A DNA stretch of 64,000 bases from Rosa chinensis (Eukaryota > Streptophyta > Magnoliopsida > Rosales > Rosaceae): contig NC_037094.1 in the NCBI RefSeq assembly GCF_002994745.2, positions 67,270,319 through 67,334,318 of the forward strand. The letters run 5' to 3'. How positions within the stretch are numbered: position 1 is the stretch's first letter; every line of letters begins with the position of its first letter. A program made the translations under genes and the position numbers. Below the pieces are notes generated by a model. That model worked only from the letters and a program-made list of their open reading frames with translations. It searched no databases and was not told the origin of the DNA. This document shows, one piece after another, positions 10,451 through 21,235 of the stretch.

Positions 10451-12340
10451 AAACAATTGTGTTCAGCAGTTTCATTAATGAAAGCTTGAGGGCAGCTGCA
10501 CCAGCCCTTATTTTCAAAAAAGAAAGAAAAAGGATTTGTATTTTTACAATTAAAATTAAAGAGTTAATACATCACAAACATGGTCCAAATGAAAATCACT
10601 GGACACATTAAAATGGGAAAGTCCTGCAATTTAGGTCCCCAGTACTCTTCAGTTTTGCCAACTTGGCACTTCCAACGATTTTTTATTTTTTTATTTTTGA
10701 AAGGGTCCAACGAATTTTTATAAGTAGTAGCAGTTGCGTCGGCCAATGTTTGAAGATTTACCATCATGTATGATCTTGAAGATTGTCTCTACTCTCTGAT
10801 TATTCTAAAAAAAAAAAAAAAAAAAAGAACATTTGTCTTTGATTTTTTTTTTTTAAATTGTTTTGTTTGGTGTCTTTGACTGTTTCAGTCGACTTGACTG
10901 CTGTTGATCTGGACCATTGTCTTGTGAAGTTTTGGATTTGATTGATTTTGAGAACAGTTCTTTTTAATACCTTTAATTGCATGTAATCATGTAGGGCGAG
11001 TAAGGAATTAGACGCTCTTAAATGATAAAGTTTTGGGTTTGTGACATGAGAAATCATGATTCTCAGGAGCTTGATCGTGTGAACATCATGAAACTAGAGG
11101 GAGGACTAATGTCTTGTTCATCAAGTAGAATTTACCTCGTGTTCTAGCAAACATGATCTTACTGGAGCTACTGCTAATGACATCAAGTTCAATGACATGC
11201 AGGTTAGGTTTTGCTTAATTTTGCTAACTGGTTTTACATGACTTTAATTATTTGGTCATTGTCATCTCCACTTGAGTACAAGGGAATAGTGATCGATCTC
11301 AGTGGTTGAAGTACAGATGTTTAATCGAGAAAGTGGGGCTTTGAAGTGAATTGTTCTCTTTTGCTTCACTTTGAAGTGAATACAATGACATACATGTAAA
11401 TTTTTTATGAATTTTATTAACATGTTTTGCAGTCATGTATGAACTTATTCAAGACCTGGTGAGATATTCAAGTCAATACAGCTACTTTTAGTTTTCTTAT
11501 TTGTCAAGAAATTAATTTTTAACTGAGTTTATGTCCGACAAATTACGTTATGTTAAATTTGAAGCCTATTGAAGATTTTCATAGTGGAGGTGGCTCCCAC
11601 AGTCCCAGTCATTTGCAACTCCCACAGAACAGATACGGACAAATTTAGTTAACAATGATGTACCACCTGAACTCATGGATGAACTTAGAGCGGATCTTAA
11701 TGGCATGAGAGGAGCTGAGACCAACCTGGCAACACCAAAAAATTCTAGTACAGATATAATTTCTACAGCTCTCCTCTCTCACTTGTCTAGTTATTGAAAC
11801 ATTTATGTTTCAAATAAGTATAGTAATACCCCAACTAATTTTTTGCTTCCAGGAGATGAAAGAAGATCCATCCTGAGCTCATCTGGAAAGGGAGTTAACA
11901 AAAACAGTTCAGAAGTCAATTCTAGTTCTAAGAAGTTTTTTTTCTTTTCTTTTTTTCCTTCAGTGTACTTGTGATTGGAGAATTGATGGTCACAGATCCA
12001 TCAGGAAAAGGCATTAATTATTCATCTATAAATAGCAACAATGGAGTTGAACAAGTGTCAGAGGATAATGGGTGTCATCACCCTGATCCAAACTTCGAGT
12101 TATCAAGGTTATCTGTAATATTTTATTTGGAGTTACATATAACACAGAATTCATCAAGTATATGCATATGCATGTACGTATATAGTCTACTTAAGAACAA
12201 GAATTGAAGTTTGTACATTGACTACTAACGGGATTATATTACAGATCTAATTAACATGTGAAGTAATATACACATAAGCATACTGTTTGCAGATTGGAGA
12301 CTAACCATATGCAATTAGGATTCCTCAATAGGAAAGGAAC
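10451..12340. other. Non-coding stretch with homopolymers; possible gene scraps
   Basis: Contains a run of 20 A near 10807-10826 and AT-rich text. A few short exon-like pieces occur on the plus strand, for example DVPPELMDELRADLNGMRGA near 11660-11720 and GVEQVSEDNGCHHPDPNFEL near 12041-12100. I cannot assign them to a family and they are not joined by a clear splice structure. I see nothing else that can be supported. Confidence 0.35.
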
Positions 12341-12355
12341 CTAAAGCATTGTCTC

Positions 12356-12365
12356 CTATATAAAA
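12356..12365 (+). promoter_or_regulatory. TATA box for the small two-exon gene
   Basis: CTATATAAAA lies 98 bp before the ATG at 12463, a plausible distance for a plant core promoter with a short 5' leader. There is no experimental support. Confidence 0.4.
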
Positions 12366-12462
12366 TAACATGGTCCCTGCCTGCACAATACACACAAGCA
12401 ATATACTTCCCCATTATAGAGTATTGGAGAAGGGCAGAAGATCAAGTTATTAACATCGAACA

Positions 12463-12810
12463 ATGGCATCTTCTTCATCAAGTAAGTATCCAAAACATTG
12501 GCCTCTGTTTGACATATCTATGTTTTCGTTCTTATGGTGATATGTTATGTTTAAGGATTATTTTACTTTATCTGGAAATGGCCCACAACCTGAGCAAGGT
12601 AAACTTTACCTGTTGATGCAGCATAGTAGTTATGGGTTTTGTATCTTCGATCTTTATTTTATGAATATTTCAATGACTGCCATGTCTACTTTTGCAGATG
12701 ATGTAGAGCGAATGGCGATAAGGATTGAAGAACAGCTCGATCGTACAAAAGGAGGAAAACCCGGTTTGCTGCAACTTTGGCATTCGGTGTTCGAATCGAT
12801 ATTGCTATAG
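12463..12810 (+). CDS. Small two-exon protein of unknown function (43 aa)
   Basis: Exon 1 (12463-12481) encodes MASSSS plus one base and stops at a consensus donor GTAAGT. Exon 2 (12698-12810) follows a TTTGCAG acceptor. Joining them keeps the frame (phase 1) and gives 43 codons, including NDVERMAIRIEEQLDR and GLLQLWHSVFESILL, before TAG. The first part of exon 2 is charged and helical in character; there is no signal peptide or membrane segment. A TATA box precedes it. I do not recognise the family. It could be a real small gene, the 5' end of a larger gene cut short by the stop, or a remnant; the LTR retrotransposon starting at 13656 lies close downstream. The matched splice phase and promoter favour something once expressed. 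Confidence 0.4.
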
Positions 12811-13655
12811 CTTTCCGGAAAGGGAACGACGCTAGGAACAAAACTCATCACTTTGCCACAACATGTGGGCCTTTTTGGGCTTTCGGGGTTGTTTAGGGCC
12901 TCAAAACTACAATTTACTATTTTTCAGAATTTTCGGTTTTCTAGTTTGTTTTGGATTTGTTTTGTTTTTACCCCTGGGCTTTAGGGTTTTATTGTTAATT
13001 ACCTTAGGGTTTCTTTTCTCATATATAAGGAATCTTAAACGGCTGCAGAACGTATCTTTTATCATATTATCAATCAAATTGAGAGTTTTCTCATTTATCT
13101 CTGGTGGACTCCAGAATCCTTGTTTTAGGTTTATTGCTTGTAAACCTAGGGTTATTTTCTGACTGTGTCAGCAGAACTATTAATGAAAACTGGACTGAAC
13201 AAGACATAGCAACCTGTCATCAATCAACCATTGGAAAAGTGACTGATGCAATTCGAAACATCGAATGTATGTTTGTCTCACACCTCTGTTAGATTGTCTG
13301 GTGAATAAGTAGCCTTTGATCTGATTGCATGATGTCCTTGTTCTCAAATGTATGCTTTGTCTCCAATATTTGTTAGATTGCCTGGTCCTCATGTAGCTTT
13401 GATCTGACTGCATTTTTTCCGCATACTCGAATTCTTTCAGTGAATTGAAATCTCATTTGAAACACCAGGTTGCCCTCAAGTAGAGTCCCTGAACAACCCG
13501 ACTGGAATGAATCAAAGAGGAGCGGCTATGCTTTTCTATCAAACTTGAGGTAGGAATCCATACTTTCTTGAGCTTATGTTATTCGCTTGTTTTTAATTAC
13601 ACCTAGGGCTAGGATACTTGAGTGGTGCTTATGTTCTGTCATCTGCAATTCTTAC
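12811..13655 (+). other. 3' flank of the small gene; exon-like scraps, possible LTR end
   Basis: No complete gene. Text from 12985 to 13160 (ATATAAGG box, repeated AGGGTTT) resembles the promoter/R region of a plant LTR. Two exon-like pieces occur: INENWTEQDIATCHQSTIGK near 13178-13240 and LPSSRVPEQPDWNESKRSGY near 13470-13530, the latter followed by a GTAGGA donor-like site. Neither was recognised. Confidence 0.3.
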
Positions 13656-14457
13656 AGTTAGAATTTTAGTTGATATTTCAAAATACACAACTATATGGTG
13701 GAAGGTGTTTGCCTTATTTTCTAAATGCGTCAATTTAAATTTTAGAGTTGTGAATTTCTGTTTTGTTTTTAGAGCATTTATTGGGGATTATTTATTAAGA
13801 ATTAACTCATATTAATATATATTTATCATGATCATAACCTATCTTATAATTGTTTCATACATGGGGTTATATTGTTTACCAATTTTGTAACCCCTCTCTA
13901 TTATCATTCAATCTCTTTATGATTTGTATAATTGTACTAGCTAGCAACTCCTTTATAATCCAAAACACCACTTGCTCCACAGTAATACATATTCTTTATC
14001 TTTCATCATCTCTTTCAAAATCAGTCTCTCTCTCTCTCTATTGAATTATTTTTTGTCGTAAAGTTTTGAGAGTTTTACTATTTTACGTTTTGCCAAAGGA
14101 AATAATCAAGCAGTTCTAGGATCCAAGTTTGCTAGTGTATGCTTACAAGGATTAACGGTTGTTGTACCCTGGAGGGTAGGGAGCCACAAACTTGCTACAC
14201 CGAGACATTCTCTCCGATGGGCGAAATATACTCTTAAGGGCACTGTTTACATGCCTCAACCTTAATCTCTTTTCAAGTAATGTGTCCTTCGGAAGCCTAT
14301 AAATCCAAGAGATAAGTTCTATAATCCTTGTTATTTAATCTATTATGACACTAATATTATGATTATTATTTGTTATTAATATATTGTATTTTTTGAGATA
14401 TTGTAGGAGGTGAAATATGGTGACGGAAGTAGCATCCATCGACCAAATTTTCCAATA
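13656..14457 (+). repeat. 5' LTR of the gene-less retrotransposon
   Basis: About 802 bp, aligning without large gaps to 24348-25148. Shared text includes TTAGTTGATATTTCAAAATA at the start and GACCAAATTTTCCAA at the end. Point differences are scattered, so this insertion is older than the gypsy element at 57706. No convincing primer-binding site follows it. Confidence 0.75.
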
Positions 14458-14682
14458 ATCTTAAGAGTAGATCTATTGGTGGATGTTTCCTTCTAGAATA
14501 CTTAAGACATGAAGATAAGTCTTTTATTATTTGAAAGAACATAATTATATCTCGTTAAACATATTACTTTCCAGCTCCGATAATTGAAAAGTACTACTGA
14601 AATTTTCCTTTGAGAATGGAGGATCACTATATCTTGAATTATATTTATGAATTAGTTATTCCTTTCACTACTACACAAAGTG

Positions 14683-15480
14683 AATCAGACAACAGTCAAA
14701 AGCCTGTTGTCTGAATGAAAATGGAGATGTTGTAAACTGGCGTGTTGTCTGATCTCCCCCATCAGACAACATTCTTTTTTAATTGTCTCTCTGGTCATTC
14801 ACACAACATGTGTACCTAAATATGTGTTGTCTAAATTTACCAAATTTTGATTCATGACGGTAGTCTGTTGTCGGGTATGAACTCAGACAACAGCTTATTG
14901 TCGGGGTGTTGAGTGAAATTCACCAAGCACAACAATCTTTCCAAGCCTTTGTTGTCTGCTATATATTTTCAACGACAATATTGTATGAGACCTGATGTGT
15001 GAAGTAAACATCACACAAGCATTTTTGATTACCAAATGTTGTGTGAAATGTATTACAAATATCAATTTGCTCGATATGGTGTTGTCTCGGGTGAACCTCA
15101 GACTACATCTTCAATAACCGTATGTTGTCTGAATATCTAAAAGATAACAATTATCTAGATTCCAATGTTGTCTAAAATTCCATTAATATAACAATATTAA
15201 TTAAGCATGTGTTGTACCGGATGAATTTCAGACAACACATTTTTTTTTCTTGTTGTCTGAATTAACAGTTATATAACAAGTTTGATGATACTGATGTTGT
15301 CTAAATGTAATTTAAGATAACATTAATGTTGATGAATTTGTTGTCTTGAATGAACCTCAGACCACAATATTCTTTCCTTCTTGTTGTCGGTGTTCCTTTA
15401 AGATAACAAGTTGGTATATAAAGGTGTTGTCTGAATTCTCCTCAGACAATAAGCTTTATTTGGACCTTTCTTTTGTGTTG
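14683..15480. repeat. CACTA left subterminal repeat array
   Basis: More than a dozen copies of TGTTGTCTGA-like units and their inverses (CAGACAAC) are spaced over about 800 bp. They are probable transposase-associated binding sites. Short open frames here are by-products of the repeats. Confidence 0.7.
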
Positions 15481-15734
15481 TGTGATAGTTTGCACTACAA
15501 CAGTTACATTCATATATATGTTGTTGGACTTGAGTTTGCACAATTGATCTGGAAATAGGCAGATATGAAATTCAAAGTTGTCATTTACTTCATCATTCTC
15601 ATACATCATTCTCGCAAATCTTACATTATCAATTCAAAGTACAAGCATCAACTCATGTCCAACCAAATCCATAGAACAAAGTTTCAACTGAACTAAAAAA
15701 GAAGATATAACTCCATAAGTACCAAGCACAATGC

Positions 15735-15827
15735 TTACATATATGTCTTCACCATAAACTTTGCCCACTCATTTCTGACCACATCAATATCTTCCTGGGT
15801 ATATGTTGCTTTGCCTCTTCTCTCCCA
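15735..15827 (-). pseudogene. Captured C-terminal exon, Ulp1-protease-like tail
   Basis: After a TTTCAG-type acceptor the minus strand encodes WERRGKATYTQEDIDVVRNE and then WAKFMVKTYM followed by TAA. The pattern WER-x-YTQ-x-DID-x-VRNEW resembles the extreme C-terminus of transposon-borne Ulp1-like (C48) cysteine protease proteins of plants. The catalytic His, Asp and Cys region is not present. A clearly homologous exon lies at 29261-29362 in the other complete CACTA element, in the same place relative to its left end. The Ulp1 identification is from memory of similar proteins and is tentative; the homology between the two copies is visible directly. Confidence 0.45.
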
Positions 15828-16277
15828 CTGAAATAAATTAGTTTGTAGTTAGTAATGGACAAATTTGCAAAAAGAATCTATAGCTGTACGTCATTGAGCA
15901 TTATGTATTCTGGACAACCTTGACAAAGTTTTGTAATCTGAGCATATATGCCACTTAGTAATTGACATCAAAATTTCAATAACTATAATCCAAGCAACCA
16001 ACAGCAAATGCAGTTATTATATATATGACATATTCACTAAAACAGAAATTAATGAATCCCTACCGGATAATACCATCAAAATCAGAAGCCTTACATTAAA
16101 TCCAAAGGAAAGGGAACTACTAGTACTCACCGATTACATCAATTCTTTTTTGTAGTGCTTTATTCCTTGACAAAACTAATGATGATAGGAGATGTAGACA
16201 AATTAATGAAGACAAGTTTTAGTGTAGAGAAGAGAAAGAAAACAAAACTAAAAACAAATCTTTCTAATTAACAAACA

Positions 16278-16396
16278 ACACAAAAGGTTTAACTTATAAA
16301 CATGCATTTCAAAAATACTATCAGCCATTGACAAAACATAAACCTGATAAGAAAATATTGGCTGATAGGAACTTATCCATACCAAAATGAAATAGC
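16278..16396. repeat. 119-bp direct duplication, copy 1
   Basis: Nearly identical to 19111-19229; I see one difference (AAACATGC versus AAATATGC). Its right edge is exactly where homology of the captured glycosyltransferase exon ends. Confidence 0.85.
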
Positions 16397-18203
16397 TGAT
16401 TTCCCATTCCCATAAGTCAGAAAGTAGTTTGGGTTGCCACGAGTTGATTCTTTGTACATTCCAAAGTATGTATCTTTCGGTACATGATCGTAATTCTTCT
16501 TGAACATGGATACCTATTAGTGTCAGAAATACAAGAAGAAAACAGGTCAGGAACCATATATGGATATCCCACACCTACTTCTTGCCAAACTAAAAGCCCA
16601 TATTTGAAGTTTTTGACTAACCACTTCAAAGTCTATGTCTAGATTGTGGAAAAGGGCTAGACCAAGGTGGGTGTCTTGCAAATTGGATATAGTTCTGTTC
16701 TTCAGTAAAAACTTGCATTGAATAGCTGGTTTAATCCATTTAGTAGGGTATAGAAAAGATAATCATGTGTCTATAAAATTTATTGTTGCAGATTTCGATT
16801 AAGCAACAATAGAATTCTGTCTTTCAGCATTTCAACTTAAACCTACAACTAAGACTAGGATACAAGCTCATCGCTGATTAACAATAACAGTACACATAAT
16901 AAAAGATGTCTCCAATCAGACAGGCAGCATGACATGACAAGTATAATAATTTACTGCTATCTATAAGACTAGAACAAAATTAAAACGAATCTACTGAACC
17001 ACGTAAAAAGCAAGAATAATGGACAATAGAGAAATTTACCTCGGTAAAAGGTTCCTTAATATCATCTCGTTCAACACTGCTCTCCTACTCAACAAAATAT
17101 CAACGTTAATTACATTTACCGAATAACAAGCATCAGGGTTGAAACAAGAGACATGTAAAAGTACAAAACTAGCATGTGCAATTAAGTTTAACCACCTGCC
17201 TACCACAATGTTTAAAAGTACCACTACAAATTCACTTACATAGTTCGAAAAAATAACCATATCCACATTCCCAGGCACATCAAGCAGCAACTGCCTCAAA
17301 GAATACTCCTTGGCACCAGCTGGGTGTAGTAACTCATCAGTATCAAGATGAATAATCCAGTCCATTCCAGCATCCTATTGTTTTTGAATGCAAGAGAAAA
17401 TTCCAAGAAGACAAAAAGAAAAAAATCAACACGAGCTCGTATCAGAAAGTAAGAATAGTAAGAATAACAAGAGGGGAAAAATTATATGAGATAACATCTT
17501 TCATACCCTTGCCATAACAATAGCCATCTCCATATTGAGAGATTGCTTCACAAATAGCTCATAATTGCATGGTTTGTAAAAGAAACTTGACATCCATGTC
17601 TCATTCCAAATCTAACTGATGGTACCAAAAACAAGAAGCATAAGAACAAGTAAATCAGTAAAGATATATCCAAGAAACAACTATAAGAGATAAATGTAGA
17701 ACAATGTGGAAGCATTTAAAGATGATTATTCATTGATCACGAGCTAAGGAAAGAGCCTAAGCAGCCAGGAATATAGCAATTATAAAAGAAAACTACATTA
17801 GCAGTTAGCATAAGAGTGGTCCTAGCAAAAAAGTGGCAACTCACCTTCTAGCTTGTTGCTCCTCGAGCTCCTTTGTTCTGTATATCAATTTTACTCCCTG
17901 AGAAAATACCAAAAAGTTTATCCTCAAAAGATTTTACCCAAAGAAAATGACAAGATATAATAGAAATCCATTTGAAGTGGGGGAAAAGAGAACCAAAAGA
18001 AGAATAAATCAACTAAGCTGAACATAAGCAGACCAAAGCATATTTTGACTCACAGGTATAGACTCCAGAACTTTGGATACTTCAGGAGACGCAGCCTTTC
18101 CTTCCACAAAAAGAAAAAAGGTGGAAACTCCAATAACCTTGTGATAAAACATCCATGGTAAAATCTGATCTAAGTCTGCCGACGTACTTGTAGTAATTAC
18201 TAT
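16397..18203 (-). pseudogene. Captured glycosyltransferase gene fragment, six exons with introns
   Basis: Minus-strand exons in order: 18203-18054 ([20 protein letters not shown]), 17897-17845 (GVKLIYRTKELEEQQAR), 17615-17517 ([20 protein letters not shown]), 17374-17240 ([20 protein letters not shown]), 17084-17040 ([15 protein letters not shown]) and 16513-16397 ([20 protein letters not shown]). Exon edges carry GT/AG sites. The DTDEL motif and overall sequence match plant glycosyltransferases of the Glyco_tranf_2_4/GT92-like type, probably Golgi proteins. Introns are kept, so capture was from DNA and not from mRNA. It lacks the N-terminal anchor and C-terminus, has a stop (TAG) at the start of the third exon, and is cut in exon six. 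It is a non-functional, transduplicated fragment. Confidence 0.75.
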
Positions 18204-19110
18204 CTGCAAAGTCAGAAGCAAAAAAACACAAACAATTCATTAAAGTTTGTTTTTCAATAGAAATAATAATAATAACATAATGACACTGAGTCATTGAGAG
18301 AAGGACAGGGTCATTCCACTGAAATGTCTTTTTGTCGAACAAGTGATCATATTAAAATCCAGTACTCAAACCTAACAACTATCATTCATCATCTGAACAA
18401 TTGGGTTACACGAAACATCATCAAAAGTGTTATACAACGGAAACAAGACATCACATTAAATCCTTATAATCACACTAGTTAATAAAGTAGAATGTGATCT
18501 CAAAAATAGCCGACTCACATAATCAAGTTCTACTAGCCAAGGATTCACTCATATTCTATATACATGTGCCTGTGAAGCAATGATATTGTGTTCGCCTATT
18601 CCAATACCCAAATTGCTCGAGTTAATACGTTACTTTATCAGTCATAACCACATAAAACTCATTAAATGGATGTAGCTAATTCACCATTACTTTCCATTAG
18701 TATTAACTGGTTTAGGCTAATTCTACCACTGTAGAACCACTTGACTTACCCAGTTGACATATTGAATTATCAGAGCAGGCGTGCATAGGTTTTAAATAAA
18801 GGAGATCCCTTCTTTCAAAAATCTAAAGCAAATGTCACCGTGTCTATTTGGAGAGCAAGGTTAAGTTGAGGTTGCCAGAAAACAGATGGAGTTACTTCAC
18901 ATTTTACAGCATCTGAATAGAAATTCTTTATAATTGAGATGATAATACAGAGATTAGCATCATACGTAATCTCCCGTGAAGAGCAAAGTCTGAGTACCCA
19001 TATCACAAGCAGTTGTAGCTACAATGGTGAAACAAAATTCACTTCTGTCGTAGGTTTCGCTATTCATTTCTGTGTCACTCAATTTCTAGCTCTGGCTGAT
19101 CTCTCTAAGT

Positions 19111-19229
19111 ACACAAAAGGTTTAACTTATAAATATGCATTTCAAAAATACTATCAGCCATTGACAAAACATAAACCTGATAAGAAAATATTGGCTGATA
19201 GGAACTTATCCATACCAAAATGAAATAGC
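19111..19229. repeat. 119-bp direct duplication, copy 2
   Basis: Begins ACACAAAAGGTTTAACTTAT and ends ATGAAATAGC, the same as copy 1 at 16278-16396. It lies 2.8 kb away in the same orientation inside the same CACTA element. This copy is the more likely source, because copy 1 sits at a junction. Confidence 0.85.
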
Positions 19230-20071
19230 ACTAGAGTTTAAGCTATAATTTGAACTCCTAAATTCATAGCATGAGAGAAATTGAAGTAGCAAATTATCAC
19301 TTAGACTTTTCAGGGTACAAAACTGAGCATAACTGAGCAATATCCTTGACTAACCAGTAACCAAAGCTGAGGATAAGTCGTTAACTCATAACAGGGCATA
19401 CCAAAACAGATGCAATTTCATACTCATGTATTGGTTGCCAAGACAATTTGTATTCAGTAACCAAGGCAGTTAGTATGCAATAACCAATTAGTATGCATTT
19501 ACATACCATATGTCCATATCAGATACAATTAGTTTCCACTATGCTATTGTCCACAATTGTATATCAGATACAATTTCAATTCCCACACAATTTCATATTA
19601 TCCAAAGCAGGAAATGACAATGTAAACTATTATCCAGAGCAGGTAATGGGTAACTATTTTACAAATTTTGACACAATGTGGAATTGGATGCGAACAAACC
19701 GAAACCAAGCATTTTAAGGCACCTGAATCTGAATAAACAACCTAACCGAAGAAACATGTATGCCTTCAAATTTAAAGTAAAAGTTGATATCAAATCGATA
19801 GTAAAAAAAAGCATAAGAAGAGCAGATTGTGAATGCTCTTCCAACTATTTATGCAGATTGTGAATACTCTATCAATAACTAGAACAAGCAATGACATCAA
19901 CATCTCAAAATCTCAAACTCAAATAAAACCCAAACCCAATCATACCCAACATACCCAGATTGAAAATTTCCAAACCCTAATCAAACAAAGGCCAAATTAA
20001 AGAGGGATATAGTACCTGTAGACTAATCTAGACTAATCAATTCTCTAACTCGACCAGAGTTGATGCGGCCG

Positions 20072-20220
20072 TAAGCTTCGGCGACTTCGAGCTCAGGCAG
20101 CGGAGAGAGTAAACCACCTGGGTAGCGACTAAGCTTCGGCGACTTCGAGCTCAGGCAGCGGAGAGAGTAAACCACCTGGGTAGCGACTAAGCTTCGGCGA
20201 CTTCGAGCTCGACCAGGTAG
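20072..20220. repeat. 58-bp tandem repeat, about 2.5 copies
   Basis: Units start TAAGCTTCGGCGACTTCGAG at 20072, 20130 and 20188, exactly 58 bp apart. The segment is GC-rich compared with its surroundings and may derive from the 5' region of another captured gene. The minus-strand open frame across it (20409-20023) is unlikely to be a real protein, because the period is not a multiple of three. Confidence 0.8.
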
Positions 20221-20509
20221 CGACTTCGAGCGGAGAGAGAGTGAGAGTGAGAGGCGGAGAGAGAGAGAGTGAGGCGAGAGCGAGAGAGTGTATCGGTTTC
20301 TGGTTTCGATAGGCTGCTGAGATGGTGAGATGGTGAGAGCAAAAAGGAGGGAGAATGACCTAATTTCTTTCAAGAAACGGAGGGAAGTTTTTGGCTTCGA
20401 TACGACCAAGGAAGGAATTGAGCTAGCAGATAAGGATTTGACCGATTTGTGTTTTGGGCTTTTGGCTACAAAAATAAATATAAATTAAACTTTTTTGTTT
20501 TTTCTGATT

Positions 20510-20683
20510 TCTCAGACAACACATGTCCTAATAACTGTTGTCTTACAGTTATCAATTTCACCAAACTCCAATTGATTACAATGTGTTGGCTGAGTTTGAG
20601 AAGAAACGACAAGTATAACTAATATGTCGTCTGACTAACTCAGACGACACCAAAATGTCGTATGTCGTCTATTACATGTCATG
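20510..20683. repeat. CACTA right subterminal repeat array
   Basis: Contains CAGACAAC, TGTTGTCTTA, TGTCGTCTGA and related units next to the right terminal inverted repeat. It is shorter than the left array. Confidence 0.65.
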
Positions 20684-21235
20684 TGATTCACTTTGTGTAG
20701 TAGTGTTTTTGCAATAGGAACCGTTTGATTTGGAATTATATGTGATTAATTAGTTGGCTTTCTATTGATTGCAAAGTACTGATTGCACTTTAATCATGCA
20801 TTAAGTTTTGGTTATATTTTATTTGCTTATGGCTTATGATCGTTTAAGTTTCTGCCTACAGATTTAAATTACTCAATTGCATTCATTTTTTTTATTTGCG
20901 TTAGGTTATAACTTGAAAAACTAAATAGTTCTACATTTGAATGTTGATCCTATAGTGTGCATTTTTCGGTAATGCATGGTGTAATGATGATTTAAGTTGT
21001 GTGCTACTATTAATTTTAGTTTAATTTGCATTTACTTCATTGCTCAATGCATTGTGTTTCTAATGTAAAACAAACAGTTTTGCATTTTTACTTTTCTATA
21101 TTAATAGCTATATATAATATCGTTTTACCATTTTCGTACTATTTATTGTGCATCATTGCTATTAACTTTATGGTTTAGCATATTTTCTATGTATTAAAAT
21201 ATTTTTTACCATTATAACTCGAAAAGTTATTCCTT

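Larger units (their letters stand above)
14666..20705 (-). mobile_element. Complete CACTA element carrying glycosyltransferase gene exons
   Basis: The left end CACTACTACACAAAGTGAAT is repeated inverted at the right end (20684-20705), giving a terminal inverted repeat of about 22 bp without mismatch. The flanks are TTT on both sides (14663-14665 and 20706-20708), the 3-bp duplication expected of CACTA elements. Both ends carry GTTGTCTGA-type subterminal repeats. There is no transposase. On the minus strand the 6040-bp interior holds a putative Ulp1-like C-terminal exon (15735-15827), six exons of a glycosyltransferase gene (16397-18203), a 119-bp internal duplication and a 58-bp tandem repeat. 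It is a non-autonomous, gene-capturing element. Confidence 0.85.

Noticed and set aside
14683..15480. A CRISPR-like repeat array, because of the repeated GTTGTCTGA units
   Set aside because: Units are short, in both orientations and irregularly spaced, in a plant genome beside CACTA termini; these are subterminal repeats.
20023..20409. A 128-codon minus-strand frame near the CACTA right end
   Set aside because: It runs through a 58-bp tandem repeat and a GAGAGA-rich tract; no domain and no splice or promoter context.
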